From Siphlonurus alternatus (taxonomy: Eukaryota; Arthropoda; Insecta; Ephemeroptera; Siphlonuridae): a stretch of 64,000 nt of DNA. A program made the translations under genes and the position numbers. Each line of letters begins with the position of its first letter. The first letter of the stretch is position 1. The DNA lies in assembly GCA_949825025.1 (NCBI GenBank), contig OX463778.1, positions 10,840,733 through 10,904,732 of the forward strand, given 5' to 3'. Under the pieces are notes generated by a model. That model was not told where the DNA came from. It did no database searches and was given only the letters and a program-made list of their open reading frames with translations. This document shows positions 12,055-36,473 of the stretch, one piece after another.

Positions 12055-12170
<116 letters not shown>

Positions 12171-12310
12171 CAAAAAGGTGGAGAAACAAAATAAAACTGC
12201 ATTGAATTATAATACAGAATGTATATTTCTCTTTTGTAACTTGGATGAAATAAAACAAATAAATTTACTAGCAATATTAATATAAGTGCTGATGTCACTG
12301 ATGTGTTAAA

Positions 12311-12867
12311 CAATGGGGAATTCTCTTACAAATCAAATTTTAATTTAACTACTATATTATGATAGGGTACATATTAACAATAAGTTTGACTTATGTTTCA
12401 ACTTTTTTAACTCAAATTTGGGGACTCTGAAGGGATTATTAGAATAGGGGCAAAGTATGCAACCCGCGCGCAAACCTGAAAACTGTGACGTAGAAACTCC
12501 CTAGTTAACACACAACAACTGCCTGATATCATAGTTTGAGCGTCAAGGAGTGATTGGCTATACATTTTAGTAACACGATCGAAATCAGCGAGTTTTTCTA
12601 CCCTAGTATCAATAGTTTTGTCCCTAATATCAGTTTACTTTAAGAGTGATAATTGAAAATATAAATTTATTGCAAGAAAATTTTGCCTGCTAGGCAGTTT
12701 CTACGTCACGTTTTGGCGCTAAATTAAAAAAAAAGGAAGATTTTTAAAAAATTCCCATGTCTCCAATTTTGAAAATTGAAACTTTCTTGTTTTGGGACAT
12801 TTTTAGTTTCAAGGCGAGCATCTGAAAAAAAATTTTTTTTAAATAAATGTAGGAGAATTCCCCATTG
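12311..12867. mobile_element. 557-bp element ended by CAATGGGGAATTCTC
   Basis: Perfect 15-bp inverted termini. The first 140 bases recur at 17441-17583. Internal inverted pairs include GTGACGTAGAAACTCC and TTTCTACGTCACG. There is no coding capacity. Confidence 0.8.
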
Positions 12868-12889
12868 TATGGAATGGATAACTTACAGA

Positions 12890-13800
12890 TTTTTTTTTTA
12901 ATTGCATGAATGAAAAGAATGAATAAAAATACTGGAAAAGAGGACACCAAATTTTGTTACTCTAAATTTTGCAGATTTTTTTAGAGACCATGGGAAGTAT
13001 TGGTAAAAAGTTATTCCAAGTTCAAGTTTCCCCTTTTAAGTCCTATCTTTTTTATTAAAAAGTAACTCTTTATATTGGTGCTTCTCTCTGTACTTTTAAT
13101 AATTTTTAAAAATAATCCCCGAGTTCTAAAAAATCTGTAAAAAATACAGCAGCATATATTATATATTTTTTTTAATCAAATCCTATTGGGTACTTCTATT
13201 TACTAATTAACATACTACTTTGAAACCCCGAACCTTCCGTAACCCTAACTTGAGCGTTTCGCGGGCTCTTCCGGAACGGGGGCGGCCATGGCTTTGCAAA
13301 TCCATCCCGGCATTTGCCTGCGGCTGAGGGAAACGTAGAAACCTCAGCCAGGATGGACGCTACAGCTTTTGTCAATGAACCGGAAGTGCAATGGTCCAAA
13401 GTCAGGGGAACCATATGGTGGAAAAGCGCAACGATTTACCCCTGGGTGCATGGGAAACGTGGTTTTTGTTGAAAATGGTCACCCATCCAACTACTAACCA
13501 GGCGCGGCGTTGCTTGACTTCGGTAATCTGACGAGACCCGGCCAAGCGCACTACCCCACACCTCTCACAGCATAATTTGGTACTCTATTTTTATTTCTGC
13601 AATAAAAATAATCATTCATTAGAAGTTTGTCCCATCCGCCTATAGGATGAAACCACCATACAGACTTCCAGTACAGGGGACGTGGTCGCATTTTCAATAA
13701 CTCTTTAAACACTGTTATATCGAGCTCAGAAAAGCAGAGCAAATTCTGAATAACACAATTTGGTACCCTATATTTAATTATGCAATAAAAAATTCATGTA
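12890..13800. mobile_element. Old F1-like foldback remnants interrupted by a SINE
   Basis: GGACACCAAATTTTGTTACTC and TTTTTTTAGAGACC near 12950, and CACAATTTGGTACCCTATA near 13754, are F1-like arm sequences. The 5S SINE at 13215-13566 lies between them. Strong divergence makes the boundaries uncertain. Confidence 0.5.
13215..13566 (-). mobile_element. 5S-rRNA-derived SINE, diverged minus-strand copy
   Basis: The 5S-like head (GTCTCGTCAGATTACCGAAG, then TTAGTAGTTGGATGGGTGAC) and the body with CAGCCAGGATGG (plus strand) match the other copies. It appears to sit inside an older foldback element whose right part resumes at 13567 (GCATAATTTGGTACTC). Confidence 0.8.
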
Positions 13801-15545
13801 AGTTGTCGATTAATATAAGTTTTATCAGTTTGTTAAGAAAATTCTGATTTCGTAAATTTGATTCACTGATATAGTAATTCAAACATATCTCAATGTCATA
13901 CCAGATTTTATCTTTTTAGCATGCAGACAACATAAAATGCAGTATTTATTCCAACTTATTTAAACAGCTAGAGTCTAGCTTCTTTATTCTCACGGAAGGC
14001 CTTGTGAATAACTCACATGATTAAGGAAATATTTCCATGAAAATGTTTATTAATGTTCCAATGTAATCTTAAAAACATATGCACGAGAACACAAACTATA
14101 TGATAGATCTCGACTCCGAAAAGTTCTCTTTTGCAGCCTTATTAAATCGCTATTGTGATATATAATCATAGAGCAATTAAGGTCATTAAAAAGGGTGCAA
14201 ACAAAAATTTTCAGAGGCAACGACTGTACTATGAAACCAGCGTCGATGGATCAGAGAATCTATATAGGATAAAAATTAAAAAGAGTTGATAAAATTGTTT
14301 TTTCTTATTTGAATAAATAAAACACTTTGAATATTTTGAACTCACCAGTAGCGTTGATTTATTAATAAAATTATTTTCGAAAAATTGCTGGGACTCATCC
14401 CATTCACCATCCTATAATTATTACATTATAATTATGCAATGACCCGTCCTTTTTTAAGTTTCTATCGTTATTGTATCATATTGTAGTGCTGTATTAAAAA
14501 CAGGTGACTTACGGGGCCGTTGAAGTTAATTTTACATCGTGGAAAATTTGTGATTTGCAGCTTTCAGTTTAATTTTTGTTTATTAAATAGTTTAAATATA
14601 TTATATTTTTGTATGATATCTTCTTAACAATTTCTCTTTTATTAAATTATTATAATAAATTTCAAATCCTTTAAAACTTATAATATGTGGCTATAGATTG
14701 TTGACGCGACGCGAAGAGATTTTGGCTTCGATCCTGTTATTAATAAAAGGTGCATTTCCATGTAGTGGGGAAAGCGAGAAAATTGCGTGCTGCAATCATT
14801 CGGTGGCTCGGGATTTCGTCGCCTTGCGGAGAGCAATTTTATCGTCAAAATGGCCGCCATAAGAGATTGAAGCAAGTGCGCTTTTCTCACCCCGCCAGCC
14901 CTGCTTGACATCGCTCCATGAAAATGCTCTTTTAATTTGATATTATGTTTCCTGCAGTCTCAATGTCTTCAGACATATTGGTGTTCAAACATCTGACGCA
15001 CTCGTCGGTACGAATCTATGACGTACATTACCAACAATTTAATGACATAGGCAGCGTTCTCACGTTTATATAATAGGTGCTTATCTTTTCTAGCTATACT
15101 TTAACTGTATATTATATTATATACTATTAAAGAAATCTTTGTTACTCTCGGAACGAGTTACCTTGTAATTTTAGGATTATATTTCTACTAATTTGTAATG
15201 ACGTTTGCAATACCCACGTGGAAGTTAAACACTCACCTGGCTAACTGCTTCGTGAATCGCGCCCGCGTTACATCTTAAATTTTTTTAAATTCCTGAATAG
15301 TATTTGAAATTTTGATTTTTTTTATCTATATTTTAGAAATTATACTAAAAAATTATAGTATATTTTTCCAAGGATGTCATGAACGGATTTAGGAGGAGAT
15401 GTGGTTTTTACCCTCCTCCCCCCACCCATTATTTTGATAATGGTACAGCTTTATTCAATTTATTAATTAATGTTTTATCTTTTTTCGGCCAGCAGTGTAG
15501 CATGTATATAGTATTATATATGCTATAGTATATATAATACAATAA

Positions 15546-15552
<7 letters not shown>

Positions 15553-15597
<45 letters not shown>
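15553..15597. repeat. (TA)n microsatellite
   Basis: First of a cluster of simple repeats that continues with (GA)n and (CACT)n. Confidence 0.9.
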
Positions 15598-15599
<2 letters not shown>

Positions 15600-15633
15600 T
15601 TATTTTCTTCATTCATAATTGTTCTGTGGATAA

Positions 15634-15768
<135 letters not shown>

Positions 15769-15961
15769 ACAACTATTGAAATGTTGGTGCTTTGGTGCTG
15801 AATAATTATAAATAATTATATGTACAGTACAGTATACATGCATGTATTTTTATTTCCTCTTCTTAATGTAACATATTTTTTTCTCTTTCAGTATTTTTAA
15901 AAATTAATTTAAAATACTTCTACTACAATTTTTAATTTAAACCTTTTAGTTTTCATGATGC

Positions 15962-16264
15962 CTCACTCACTCACTCACTCACTCACTCACTCACTCACTC
16001 ACTCACTCACTCACTCACTCACTCACTCACTCACTCACTCACTCACTCACTCACTCACTCACTCACTCACTCACTCACTCACTCACTCACTCACTCACTC
16101 ACTCACTCACTCACTCACTCACTCACTCACTCACTCACTCACTCACTCACTCACTCACTCACTCACTCACTCACTCACTCACTCACTCACTCACTCACTC
16201 ACTCACTCACTCACTCACTCACTCACTCACTCACTCACTCACTCACTCACTCACTCACTCACTC
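15962..16264. repeat. (CACT)n tetranucleotide array
   Basis: About 75 uninterrupted CACT units followed by a run of about 31 T. It codes for a His-Ser-Leu-Thr repeat in one frame, which is not a gene. Confidence 0.96.
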
Positions 16265-16265
16265 T

Positions 16266-16299
<34 letters not shown>

Positions 16300-16605
16300 A
16301 TATTAGATGCTGAAATCCTGATTTTCTCTTTACTCGAGCTATTGATCGAGGCGTAAACGCAAATCTTGTAATCCATAAAATGCAACATGTACGCGTAAAA
16401 TTAAAAAAAGAGACTTCGACGCTTGCAGCTGTACTGATGTACTCGTATATCTCACAGCATGGCAACTAATTTACACAAGCAGAGAAATTATGGCCTTGCT
16501 CCAGCTCTACGATTTTATTAATAAAATTGAAGATCAACGTGCCAAGAAAATTGACTCGCGTCACTTGGGGTTACTGCTAATTAATTTTGTACGAACTTAA
16601 CAACA

Positions 16606-17143
16606 CAACTTGAACACCTTGAAAGCATGAACTAAACTTGAGCTGATATTTGATAAAATTCAACTCTCTATACGTGTTGGGAATGGTGGTAATATTAGCA
16701 CATCCTTGCAACATCCATTAAATAAATGCATTAATATTGAATATTGAGTTTTGGACAATCGAGTTGGTATAGGTGCTTTTCCAGCATGGAGCGATGTCAC
16801 GCAAGGCTTGACGGGGCGAGAAAAGCACACTTGCAGTAAAATCATATGGCAGCCATATTAGCGAGGAAAAATCGCTTTCCCTCAGTGATTTAATCGCGCC
16901 GCGATTTTTCCTCGCCAATATGGTTGCCATACGATTTCACTGCAAGTGCGCTTTTCTCGCCCCGCCAAGCCTCGCGTGACATCGCTCCATGGAAAAGCAC
17001 CTTTAAGCAGTCTATACCAACTATCCAAAACTCAATATTCAAAATTAATGCATTTATTTAATGAATGTTACCACCATTCCAACACGTACAGAGAGTTAAA
17101 TTTTATCAAATATCAGCTCAAGTTTAGTTCATGCATTCAAGTT
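16606..17143. mobile_element. 538-bp long-arm palindrome
   Basis: Arms of about 240 bp include AACTTGAGCTGATATTTGAT, GGAGCGATGTCACGCAAGGC and GGCGAGAAAAGCACACTTGC, all repeated inverted. A related half-arm is seen near 14860-14930 (AGTGCGCTTTTCTCACCCCG). The open frames here are on repeat DNA. Confidence 0.8.
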
Positions 17144-17440
17144 GACCTTGATATGTAAGAGTTTATTATTTTGCTTTATTTTTAAAAGCTTTGAATCTTC
17201 TAGTCTTTAAACTGGCCTTGCATCTCAGTACTTCTGATATACGAACTTACATCTATAGCAAAGATAACAAAATTGCCACGCCCTGGCTGGTCATTTGTAA
17301 GACAACTAACTGTAAGTTCATGAGCAGTCAACCGAGCATACAGTCAAATTAAGTTAATGCTCCCCTCGTATTAAATGTTGCCAGATTTCTGAATTTGTAT
17401 TTCTTATGGAAATTTCACAAATAAATTTATGAATAATATA

Positions 17441-17861
17441 CAATGGGGAATTCTCTTACAACTCAAATTTTAATTTAACTACTATATCATGATAGGGTAC
17501 ATATTAACAATAAGTTTGACTTAAATTTCAACTTTTTTAACTCATATTTGGGGACTCTAAAGGGATTATTAGAATAGGGGCAAAAAAAAAACTGAAAATG
17601 AAACAAATGAAATGAAAATGAAAAAATGAAACGTAACAGTATTGCATAATTTTAAAATTAGCAGTAAAAATTTAGAGAAACATGCATATACATAGAACAT
17701 AAAATCATAAATAAAAAACTAGATCGAATTTGTATACCTGATATTTTAGCTACTGATAGGGTATGTAGAGGAGAACATTTTAATATATGTTTCATAATTT
17801 TTAAGGGTGGGAATTTTTTTAACATTGGGCGCGTTAAGAAAATTTCCCCAATTCCTCGACA
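17441..17861. mobile_element. Second CAATGGGGAATTCTC element, rearranged
   Basis: Bases 17441-17583 match the left end of 12311-12867. The sequence then changes to an A-rich imperfect repeat and a fragment of the GGGTAAG MITE family (TATTTTAGCTACTGATAGGG; TTTAACATTGGGCGCG). AAATTTCCCCAATTC near 17851 may be the degraded right end. Confidence 0.5.
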
Positions 17862-20499
17862 GTAAAATAATAATTAAGAAGAGTCAATGTCTTTACGGGT
17901 GACATTATTCCAACATTTGAGATCATTGCAATGCATTGTTCCGTCAACGAAGGTTAGCTAATGACATTGACATCATCGTGGCGAGCATCATTATTATGTA
18001 AACATCAACAACACATATTTTCCTTGAATCGGTACAAAACCCTTCCTACCGAATGACGTCATAGAGCTGGGCTGCAACCAAACTCTGTGATGGTGCCCTC
18101 AGGAGCCAAGTGGTGCTCACGACCAAACAATGACGCAGCGCATCTCGTGATGGATCATCTTCAAAAGAGAGGCCCAACAAACGATGCCGCGCGGAACGAA
18201 ATGATTTAAATTGAAATCTCATCGAGATATAACCTTGGGAGATATTATATTAAAAAAAAAATGACGCTTTGGTATTCGAATTGTTAAATTAATATAATAA
18301 CTGCCACTTTTGTGATATGGGGTTTTTACGCTTTCCAAGTAAACACAGGGCGTCAAAAATGTGTTGGGCTGGTGCTTTAAAGTGTTGGCATAACACTGGT
18401 CCAACAATCTCGACACTGCATGCATGGACCAACAATAGACCGACAGAGTTGTGTTTACCAAGTCATATTTTGTTTTGAATATATTTTCTTTGGGGGAAAT
18501 AAGTAAAATTCAATAGCCATCGAGTGCTTATTAATTATTAACACACCAAAATTACCCTTTTTGTTACCATGTGATTCAGTAACCTGCATGACAAAAATTC
18601 TTGTATATTTAGAAAGGGACTTTGATTCATGTATTGCCAATTTTTTTAGAATTACTCGACCGTGCTGCAAAACGTTACGATCAATAATAATAATAGTTGT
18701 TTATTGAGTATCAGTACAAATTAAATAAAACATAATACAACTCAATGGGTGACATGTAATAAAGATTCGACGTCATAGTCATTCAAACCTTTTTCTATCA
18801 TTCTTGCGTGCTAAATATTTGTATGTCCTATAACGTCAGAGTGTTTTTCAAAACAATTTTGAAGTACCGAAGGTTCAAAAAATATTGAAAATTAACATGA
18901 ATCATTCGAGGTCTTCTCTACAATATACAATAACAAAATCAAGCAGATTGTTTTTGTAAAATTTTATTTATTTTTATTATTTACTAAGTTTAAAAATTGC
19001 ATTTCATGCTACCGAGATAAAAGCTGTAAAGGTTATTTTGCTCGTATAATGAGTGAAACATAACTCTTATTGACATTGCTTTTTCAAATATATTATAATA
19101 ATAGCGAACGGTATAAAGTCCAAGTTTTATACCGGGAGCTAAATATAAAACTGTAAGACGCACAACAAGCCGATGATGAAAATATAATATAAATGATTAA
19201 ATGCTGCAAAAATGATAATAAAATAGAACCGGATCTTGTATTTTTAAATATGGGAATTAAAATACAATTTAAGTGGTAACAAAATACAAATAAAAAATGA
19301 ACGTAAATTCCGTTCGAGACCTTGAGGTAATCATTGTTGTTTCTTGATATTGTTAAGCCATTATTACGTTTATTATCTTCTCTGTCCAGAAAATTGCTAT
19401 ATGATGTTAATTTTGAGTTTCCGCAGTTATATTGTTATATGGTAACAATGTAGCGATTGTTATTGTTGTAATAACTCTAATTTTAGTCCTCTGGTGTTTG
19501 ACCCTTGAAATTATTTTTACTTTCTTCCAATTAAACTTTGTAAGTATGCAATTGTTATATAAACAGCAGAATTAATACCCGCAAGTATTTCTTCATACAT
19601 AACTGATGTCCACATGCAAGGGTCATATTATTATATAATATAACGGAAGACAATCTTCTCATTAGTAATAACAATTTCATTCAAATTATATATTACAATA
19701 TTTACGTTGAAAAGTATAAATTTGAAATCAGTTTTTTTTTTTATTAAATATCTGGTATAATGCAATGCAATTTCGATGTCAAAAGATGTTATTGAGTAAT
19801 TAAATCATCAAAAATGTAATAATTATGTTATATGCAACCAAAAAAAGTTGTTCAGTATAATTTACTAAATTCAAAATTGAAACTAGGTATATTTTTAACA
19901 AGTTATTAAAATTTTGGCGTTATTGGATCTTCGAGAATTATAGTTTTTAGATATTTGTGACGCCTATAGCTATTTAAAAGCATTCGAAATTTATAGAGAA
20001 ACAAATTAAATATTTAAGTAAATCACATAACTTAATTGTTGGCTGGATTCCCTTTTATTTATTTATTTATTTTTTTTTTGTTATTTAATAGAAAAGTGAT
20101 ATATTATATTTTTTGTAAACAAAATGTTAAATTTATTTATGTGATTGATTGATGATTTTTTTATCATAATCCAAGTTTTTCTATGTACAACAATAATGAT
20201 TGGATATCTTTTTAGAAGCCTATTTTCTCATTGAAAATATCTTCAACCTGGATACAAAAACCAATGGCTATAATTATGTATTATTTGTTACCAACCGTGT
20301 TAGGGAGCTGTTTTTAATTTCATTGAAAACATTTGGCCAACTCATAAAAAAATCTATCAAAGAAATTAATACACTTGTTTTAAAAGCACTTTTTATTCAC
20401 TTTTAATAAATTAATTAAATTTTTATTTTCTAGAGAAAAAGAAAATGCAGGTTTAAAATTTTTCAGGGAAGTAAGAAGAGCATCCAATTCGGTTATCCA

Positions 20500-20620
20500 T
20501 CTCTACGCCTCCATAGACTGCGTGATAACACCTCGTCTGCAAACAGAGCTGTCCTGATCGAGTTACACACTCGTCACCATGGGAAATTTTCCTTTACGGC
20601 CTTGTCAATCACCATGCCCC
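20500..20620. repeat. Dispersed repeat, CGCCTCCATAGACTGCGTG type
   Basis: CGCCTCCATAGACTGCGTG followed by ACAAACAGAGC-like sequence also occurs at about 43249-43310 (GON4L intron) and 56638-56700. Three dispersed copies suggest an uncharacterised repeat; the boundaries are unclear. Confidence 0.5.
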
Positions 20621-21092
20621 GTAAGAATTACACAGGGTATAGTGATTAACAAAACTCCAAATGAGAAATTTTGCAAGGCGACGAGTGTTATACTAATTAT
20701 TTCCGACCGATAGATATATATTTTATAAGGGCATTAATTTGACTATATTTGTATGATTTAATATATAATAAAAAAAACATTATATGAAACATTATTAATT
20801 AGTTTAATATTCACTTTTGCTTGGTGGGAAATTAAAAAAAGATCACCGTGACAAAATGCACGTTGTCGTCTGGCACATGTTATTAATTATATACGCTGGT
20901 GAAGGCCCCCCACTCCTTTGGTCCAGGTGGGCCTCTGCAACACGTACAACATATTGAATGATATACAGGGGCCATCGAGTTCCAATCAGGTTTTCATAAT
21001 GCTTTTAATCATGGACCACAATCTCTTCCTTGACATAAGTTCATAGAAATCCAATAAGAATCATTCATAACGTATAAATACATACACGTTAC

Positions 21093-21093
<1 letters not shown>

Positions 21094-21166
<73 letters not shown>
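21094..21166. repeat. (TA)n microsatellite upstream of CSP-B
   Basis: Pure TA tract about 250 bp before the CSP-B ATG; absent at the equivalent place in unit A. Confidence 0.93.
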
Positions 21167-21168
<2 letters not shown>

Positions 21169-21376
21169 CATCCTGGAGCATGCATAATTAGTAGTCTAAA
21201 AGTAAAAGCTGTTTAAAGTTATGTAAATCAAACATTGCTGTGTCATAATCATAATAATATCCTCCTTTAAATTCCAGGAAATTCTATGAGGAATTCCCCT
21301 AAGTTGTATAAGTTCTATGCTGTAAGTTTACAGAATGGTAGAGGTGGGGGATCACCTCAACTCCCCCCACCTTATG

Positions 21377-21384
21377 TATATAGG
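21377..21384 (+). promoter_or_regulatory. TATA box of CSP-B
   Basis: TATATAGG, 40 bases before the ATG, within the same conserved proximal block (GGATCACCTCAACTCCCC just upstream) as in CSP-A. Confidence 0.7.
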
Positions 21385-21416
21385 CTGGACCGACGGGCGC
21401 GTCGCCACACACCGCC

Positions 21417-25592
<4,176 letters not shown>

Positions 25593-26440
25593 CTCGTTAT
25601 AATGACTAAAATATCGATGAACAACAATAGATGTTCAACTGTCGCCATGGAAAATTATCCTGACCAAAAATTGGAGCAATTGGAGGCTTCAAAGTCAACT
25701 GATTTTGCAGGTGTTCCTACAGTTTTATCTAAAATTAGTGTAAAAAAATATACAAAATGACTTTTTTCTTCGTTAAAACAAATTTTTACAGGAAAATAGG
25801 TTCTTGATTCTACACTATAAGAATTCTCTAAAATTGTAAATTGTGGCTTATGGAGAACATTTTCTTGCCGGGAAACATTTGAATTCTCTGTTGTAAACAT
25901 TAAGCAATTTGTACAAAATTGTTTAAAATTTTCCAGGGAGATAAATACATCATATGAGATACTTGTGTATTGCTGGTCATTGATATATCATCAGGGACAT
26001 GAGAGATACCAAAATTTAAAAAAAACATTTTTTTATGTAAAATGAGCTACTTTTACGTAAATAATTTGCAGATTATTTCTTTCTGTTTAAAATTTACTAT
26101 ACTCCAATTTATATTTTTTTTTCTGTTCTTACATACTATATGTAATTAAGAACATTTAAACTAGCTCTCTCTCCACTTTTAAGTTCAATATTCAATTTTT
26201 TTTTAACCTTGGCTTGTTTGAAACGACCTTGAGTGTCCACAACTGCCTTTTTTTTTATTTAAAAATATTCAAATCGATTGATATGCAGTGATTTTTTTTA
26301 AAGTAAACTGACATTTGATTTAAGTCAAAAGATAAAACTGGATGACTGTTAATTAATCAACAACGCCCTATTACAGAAAAAAATTAAAACAAATCTCAAA
26401 ATGTCCATCACTGCATGTAATGCATCACTTGTCATAATAA

Positions 26441-26537
26441 GGGTCATTCACAAAGGCAAGGCCTGATTTAGGGCTCACTAAATTCTGACATGGAAAATTG
26501 AGCCTTAAATCGGGCCTTAAGCCTTTGTGAATGCCTC
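26441..26537. mobile_element. Short MITE, second CATTCACAAAGGC copy
   Basis: About 97 bp, the reverse-complement relative of 323-427 (GGGTCATTCACAAAGGC ... GCCTTTGTGAATGCCTC), including the shared interior TAGTGAGCC/GGCTCACTA region. Confidence 0.78.
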
Positions 26538-27156
26538 TTATAATATATACCTTGAATACTTAAAATGTTTCTTGCACTAATTAGGTGTGAATAATACATC
26601 ACGTTTTTATTTTCATCTATTTTCACATGATAATTTACTATGTCAAACTTTTAAAATAATATCTAGCTTGTATTTTGAACGTGCTGCACATTTTAAATAA
26701 AGAGTATGATAATTATAAAAGACTTGTTTTCCTTTATCACCAGACTGTCCAAGATGTAAACCTGTTTGTAATGTTATAAGGTAAATAATAAAAGTGTCTA
26801 CAGGTGAACGCAACATCTGGGAAAATAGTTGTAGTGTTGTAAGATCAGAGAAAGGAAACAGAAAGTATTATAACTAAGTTAGTTTTTTTGTTATTGTTTT
26901 AATCAAATAATTATATATTAAGTACAGATATTTTAGTTAAGTTATATATTTCACTCATATTAAATTTTGAAACTAAAATATTTTTACAACTAAAATAAAA
27001 CACAAAATAACAAACTATTGAAGTGCAAAAAAACTACAACGATTTGGGCTATATCTACTGCGATTAATTAATGAAAAATGTGCTGATTTTACCACAATCC
27101 CCTTTGTATTCTAGTATTCTTTAAAGCTAACATTCTGAAAAATTGGCCCACATTAA

Positions 27157-27339
27157 TGGAGGACATTCACAAAGCACTTTAACCCCCAATTTAGCCCCGA
27201 TTTTTAACCCTGGTGCTAAACATGGTGCTAAGCTATGAGCTTAACATGGTTAGCCCCTGGTTTAGTACCATGTTTAGCACCAGGGTTAAAAATCGGGGCT
27301 AAAGTGGGGGTTAAAGTGCTTTGTGAATGTCCCCCATTG
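27157..27339. mobile_element. Long hairpin MITE, GGACATTCACAAAGC-ended
   Basis: About 183 bp with arms of about 70 bp that are nearly perfect (TTAGCCCCGATTTTTAACCC and its complement). The ends resemble those of 323-427, suggesting a related terminal family with an unrelated interior. Confidence 0.8.
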
Positions 27340-28239
27340 TGATTAATAGTTGTTACCAAAATATAAATATTAAGTAATTAAGATGGGTCTGCTGCAATTT
27401 TTAGAATTGTTCAACATCTATGTAGCCCATTTTAGACTATTAATATTTATGTGTACACTTCGCTCCTGAAAACTTTACTCGCCAAAAACATACAATATAT
27501 TATGTATTACAATTACATCGATGACACCATCTCTTTGTGGGAGGCGTTTTAGAGCCACCAACTATACCATGCAGTTGTTGCCAGTCACCTGTGTACATGT
27601 GCAAAAATCATGAAATTTAGCAAACAAAACATCAAAAATGTCCATGAGTTTGAGTTATGTCCAGCGTTACACTCAAGCCGAGATATTTAAATTGTTCGCC
27701 AATTATAGCGCCTTGAGGTTAGTCAACTTGTTCAGCAGGTTAAGCCTATTTTCAATACACTGATTGTCTAACATTAGCATGTATGGTTTGTCTATCAATC
27801 TCGCCTTGAATGTAAAAGCTAATAAATTGACAAGGTTCAGTCTATCTCTCCTAAAGTTTAACTTAAATTATGGACAAAGTTTGATTAATTTTAGCAAATG
27901 GAGAACATAATTAAATTATTTATTAAGATGCTAGCTTGATATGCTAATAAATATGAGGCACTGGGGATCAAACGAGAATATATCCAAGCATTCCAAATCC
28001 AGGTTCAAAAGTTATCTGAAAAAAATATTGTTGATGTAGCTGAGGCTTAAAAATTAAATCCCAGCTTGGCTTGTATATCTTCTCGCTTGATCCTGAGCGC
28101 CTCATTATTGATATTAATTTTAAGTCGCGAAAAAATAGTAATGAGCAACAGACTCATAAGAATTTCATTTTCCTACATGAATTTTGCCCCCCCCCCCCTC
28201 CCCACAAAACACCGATCCCAGCTGCTCGAACGACCCTCA

Positions 28240-34308
<6,069 letters not shown>

Positions 34309-34341
34309 CGTGACAGCTAGTGACCCCCCACCGCCGAGCGA

Positions 34342-34349
34342 CTTATATA
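34342..34349 (-). promoter_or_regulatory. TATA box of CSP-C
   Basis: TATATAAG on the minus strand starts 41 bases before the ATG, the same spacing as in CSP-A and CSP-B although the surrounding sequence differs. Confidence 0.65.
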
Positions 34350-34704
34350 TCAACCCTCCTGGGCCGCCGCGGGCACGAGACGTAAAAATAACCACCCGCT
34401 TTCGAAACGACCCGAGGTCAAATCGTCATCCTATCATACCGGACTTTCCGATATTATGGAAAACAATCGTATATATTATTCATGCAGCCACATTATAGGT
34501 ATATATCTAGGTATATATATGGGTAATTATGTAAATTATCGACCAATAATGGTTGCACCAATGTCATCGGATATGATCTCTATGATTTTTGTTAGGAATA
34601 TATAGTTTTTTTTAGCTGAAACCAAAACAAAAATTTTAGTTCCGACGAACACTCTGGGCTGTAGCAGAGCTTGCGAAGTCTTATGGACATTTAACATAAT
34701 ATTA

Positions 34705-34805
<101 letters not shown>

Positions 34806-35453
34806 TGTATAATTTGAAGAATATAATTAAGATATATTGACGTAATTTCTCTATAGCATATAATTATGCAATATTTGATTTTATATACCTGGCATTATAT
34901 ACTTATAATATTTACAATATGTTATTATGATCTATATAGCTATATTTATATAATATACTATATTATATGTATCCTAAAATTTTAAATTCTTCTGTGACAA
35001 TTTAAGATTTTATATTATAAATATACACAATTATGTCGGATCGTATATATATAATGTGTCATAATTAACTCTCATTATTTATACAGTATAATAATTTAAT
35101 AATTAAGATAACTTTATAAAATAAATAATATTGAGCATAAAAAAACAAAGTAATTTCTTATTTCCACTATATATTTTATACATATACGTCACATACGTAC
35201 AGAATTTAATTTTACAATAATTATTGTACAATTTAATCTATAATACTCCCACTAATGCAATTAAGAAAACTGTACAAAAATTTATTATATGAAATAAATA
35301 ATAAACATTTTTATATAATATAGCCAAATGCATAAACTTAAAGGAAGGTTATGACCAAATGGCTATGCAGAGAGAGGATTAGTTAATTACAGAATCTGAC
35401 TATTGAGATTGACTGCATGCATGGGGCCGGGTTTCATATCCTATATTATTTAA

Positions 35454-35825
35454 GGGTAAGATAACACGAAACATTGATTGTAGTAGTCCCATTTGATTAA
35501 CATGTAAACCTTAGCAGCCTCATAATAATTCTGATTTTTTTTTGAGAGACAGTTCTTTTGGCACCAGAAAAATGTGGAAAAAATTTCAAAACAATCGGAC
35601 GATCCAATTTTTTAAATGAATTTTTTAAATTTTCAGTATAGGGCTTTCCCATGGAGACCTAAACTAAGAAATTATTTTAAAAAAATCGAATCGTCCGATT
35701 GTTTTGAATTTTTTTTATGTTTTTTTTTTGTACTAAGGGCTGTCTCTATTATGAGGTTGCTAAGGTTAAATTTACATGTTAATCAAATGGGACTACAATA
35801 ATCGATGTTTCGTGTTATCTTACCC
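35454..35825. mobile_element. TTAA-flanked long-arm foldback (GGGTAAG ends)
   Basis: A 372-bp element with arms starting GGGTAAGATAACACGAAACA and nearly perfect for about 60 bp, with TTAA on both sides. A decayed end is seen at about 62930-62995 in a Homer intron. Confidence 0.8.
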
Positions 35826-36116
35826 TTAATGTTTATTATTTGGCAAATTAGCCAAGAACGTACGTGGCTTATTATTTGCCTAGTGACGTATATATTTTAA
35901 AACATTTTTAAAATAAAAACAATCAATTTTATTTAAAAACTTTAATATTGATACATCAGCATTCAGTCAGAGCGAAGCAAGTACATCATTACAACACATA
36001 CAAGTTCAAGGTCAGTTAAAATACACATTATTAATAATATTTTACAAAATAAATAAATGTGCAAATAATAAATATATATTGTACTTATATTATAATACAA
36101 TATGCAATAAAACTGT

Positions 36117-36466
36117 TGGCTGCTATTACAAATGTTAAAAAAAAAAATCCCTCACATGAAAATTATGATTTTTTTTTTAAATGTTCTCCTCTACATCCTC
36201 TATCAGTAGCTAAAATATCAGGTACATACAAATTTGAGCTAGTTTCTTAGTTGTGAATTTTTAAAGTTGACTTTTTTAACATGATGGAGAAATGGAACTT
36301 CCTTGTTAAATAATAGTCAACTTTAAAAATTCATAACTCAAACTCGAATTTGTATACTGATGTATACAAATTCTGTCTGATGTTTTAGCTTTTAATAGGG
36401 GATGTAGAAAACATTTTAAATTTTCATGTGAGTTTTCTTTTTAACATTGGGGGTGTTACCTTACCC
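36117..36466. mobile_element. GGGTAAG-family MITE, left end decayed
   Basis: It shares AGTAGCTAAAATATCAGG and TTTAACATTGGGGGTG with 33808-34094, plus an internal inverted pair around GTTGACTTTTTTAAC. The right end is intact (CCTTACCC) and abuts the next element. Confidence 0.65.
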
Positions 36467-36473
36467 TTATTAA

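Larger units (their letters stand above)
25920..28239. other. Intergenic between convergent CSP-B and CSP-C
   Basis: AT-rich, with the two CATTCACAAAG MITEs. TTTATT near 27920 would be an AATAAA for CSP-C on the minus strand. Nothing else is recognisable. Confidence 0.55.

Noticed and set aside
13196..13414. Minus-strand frame of 72 codons
   Set aside because: It lies within a 5S-derived SINE.
15955..16356. 133-codon frame of His-Ser-Leu-Thr repeats
   Set aside because: It is entirely the (CACT)n microsatellite.
34309..34395. Upstream in-frame ATG for CSP-C
   Set aside because: A TATA box lies between it and the signal-peptide ATG.
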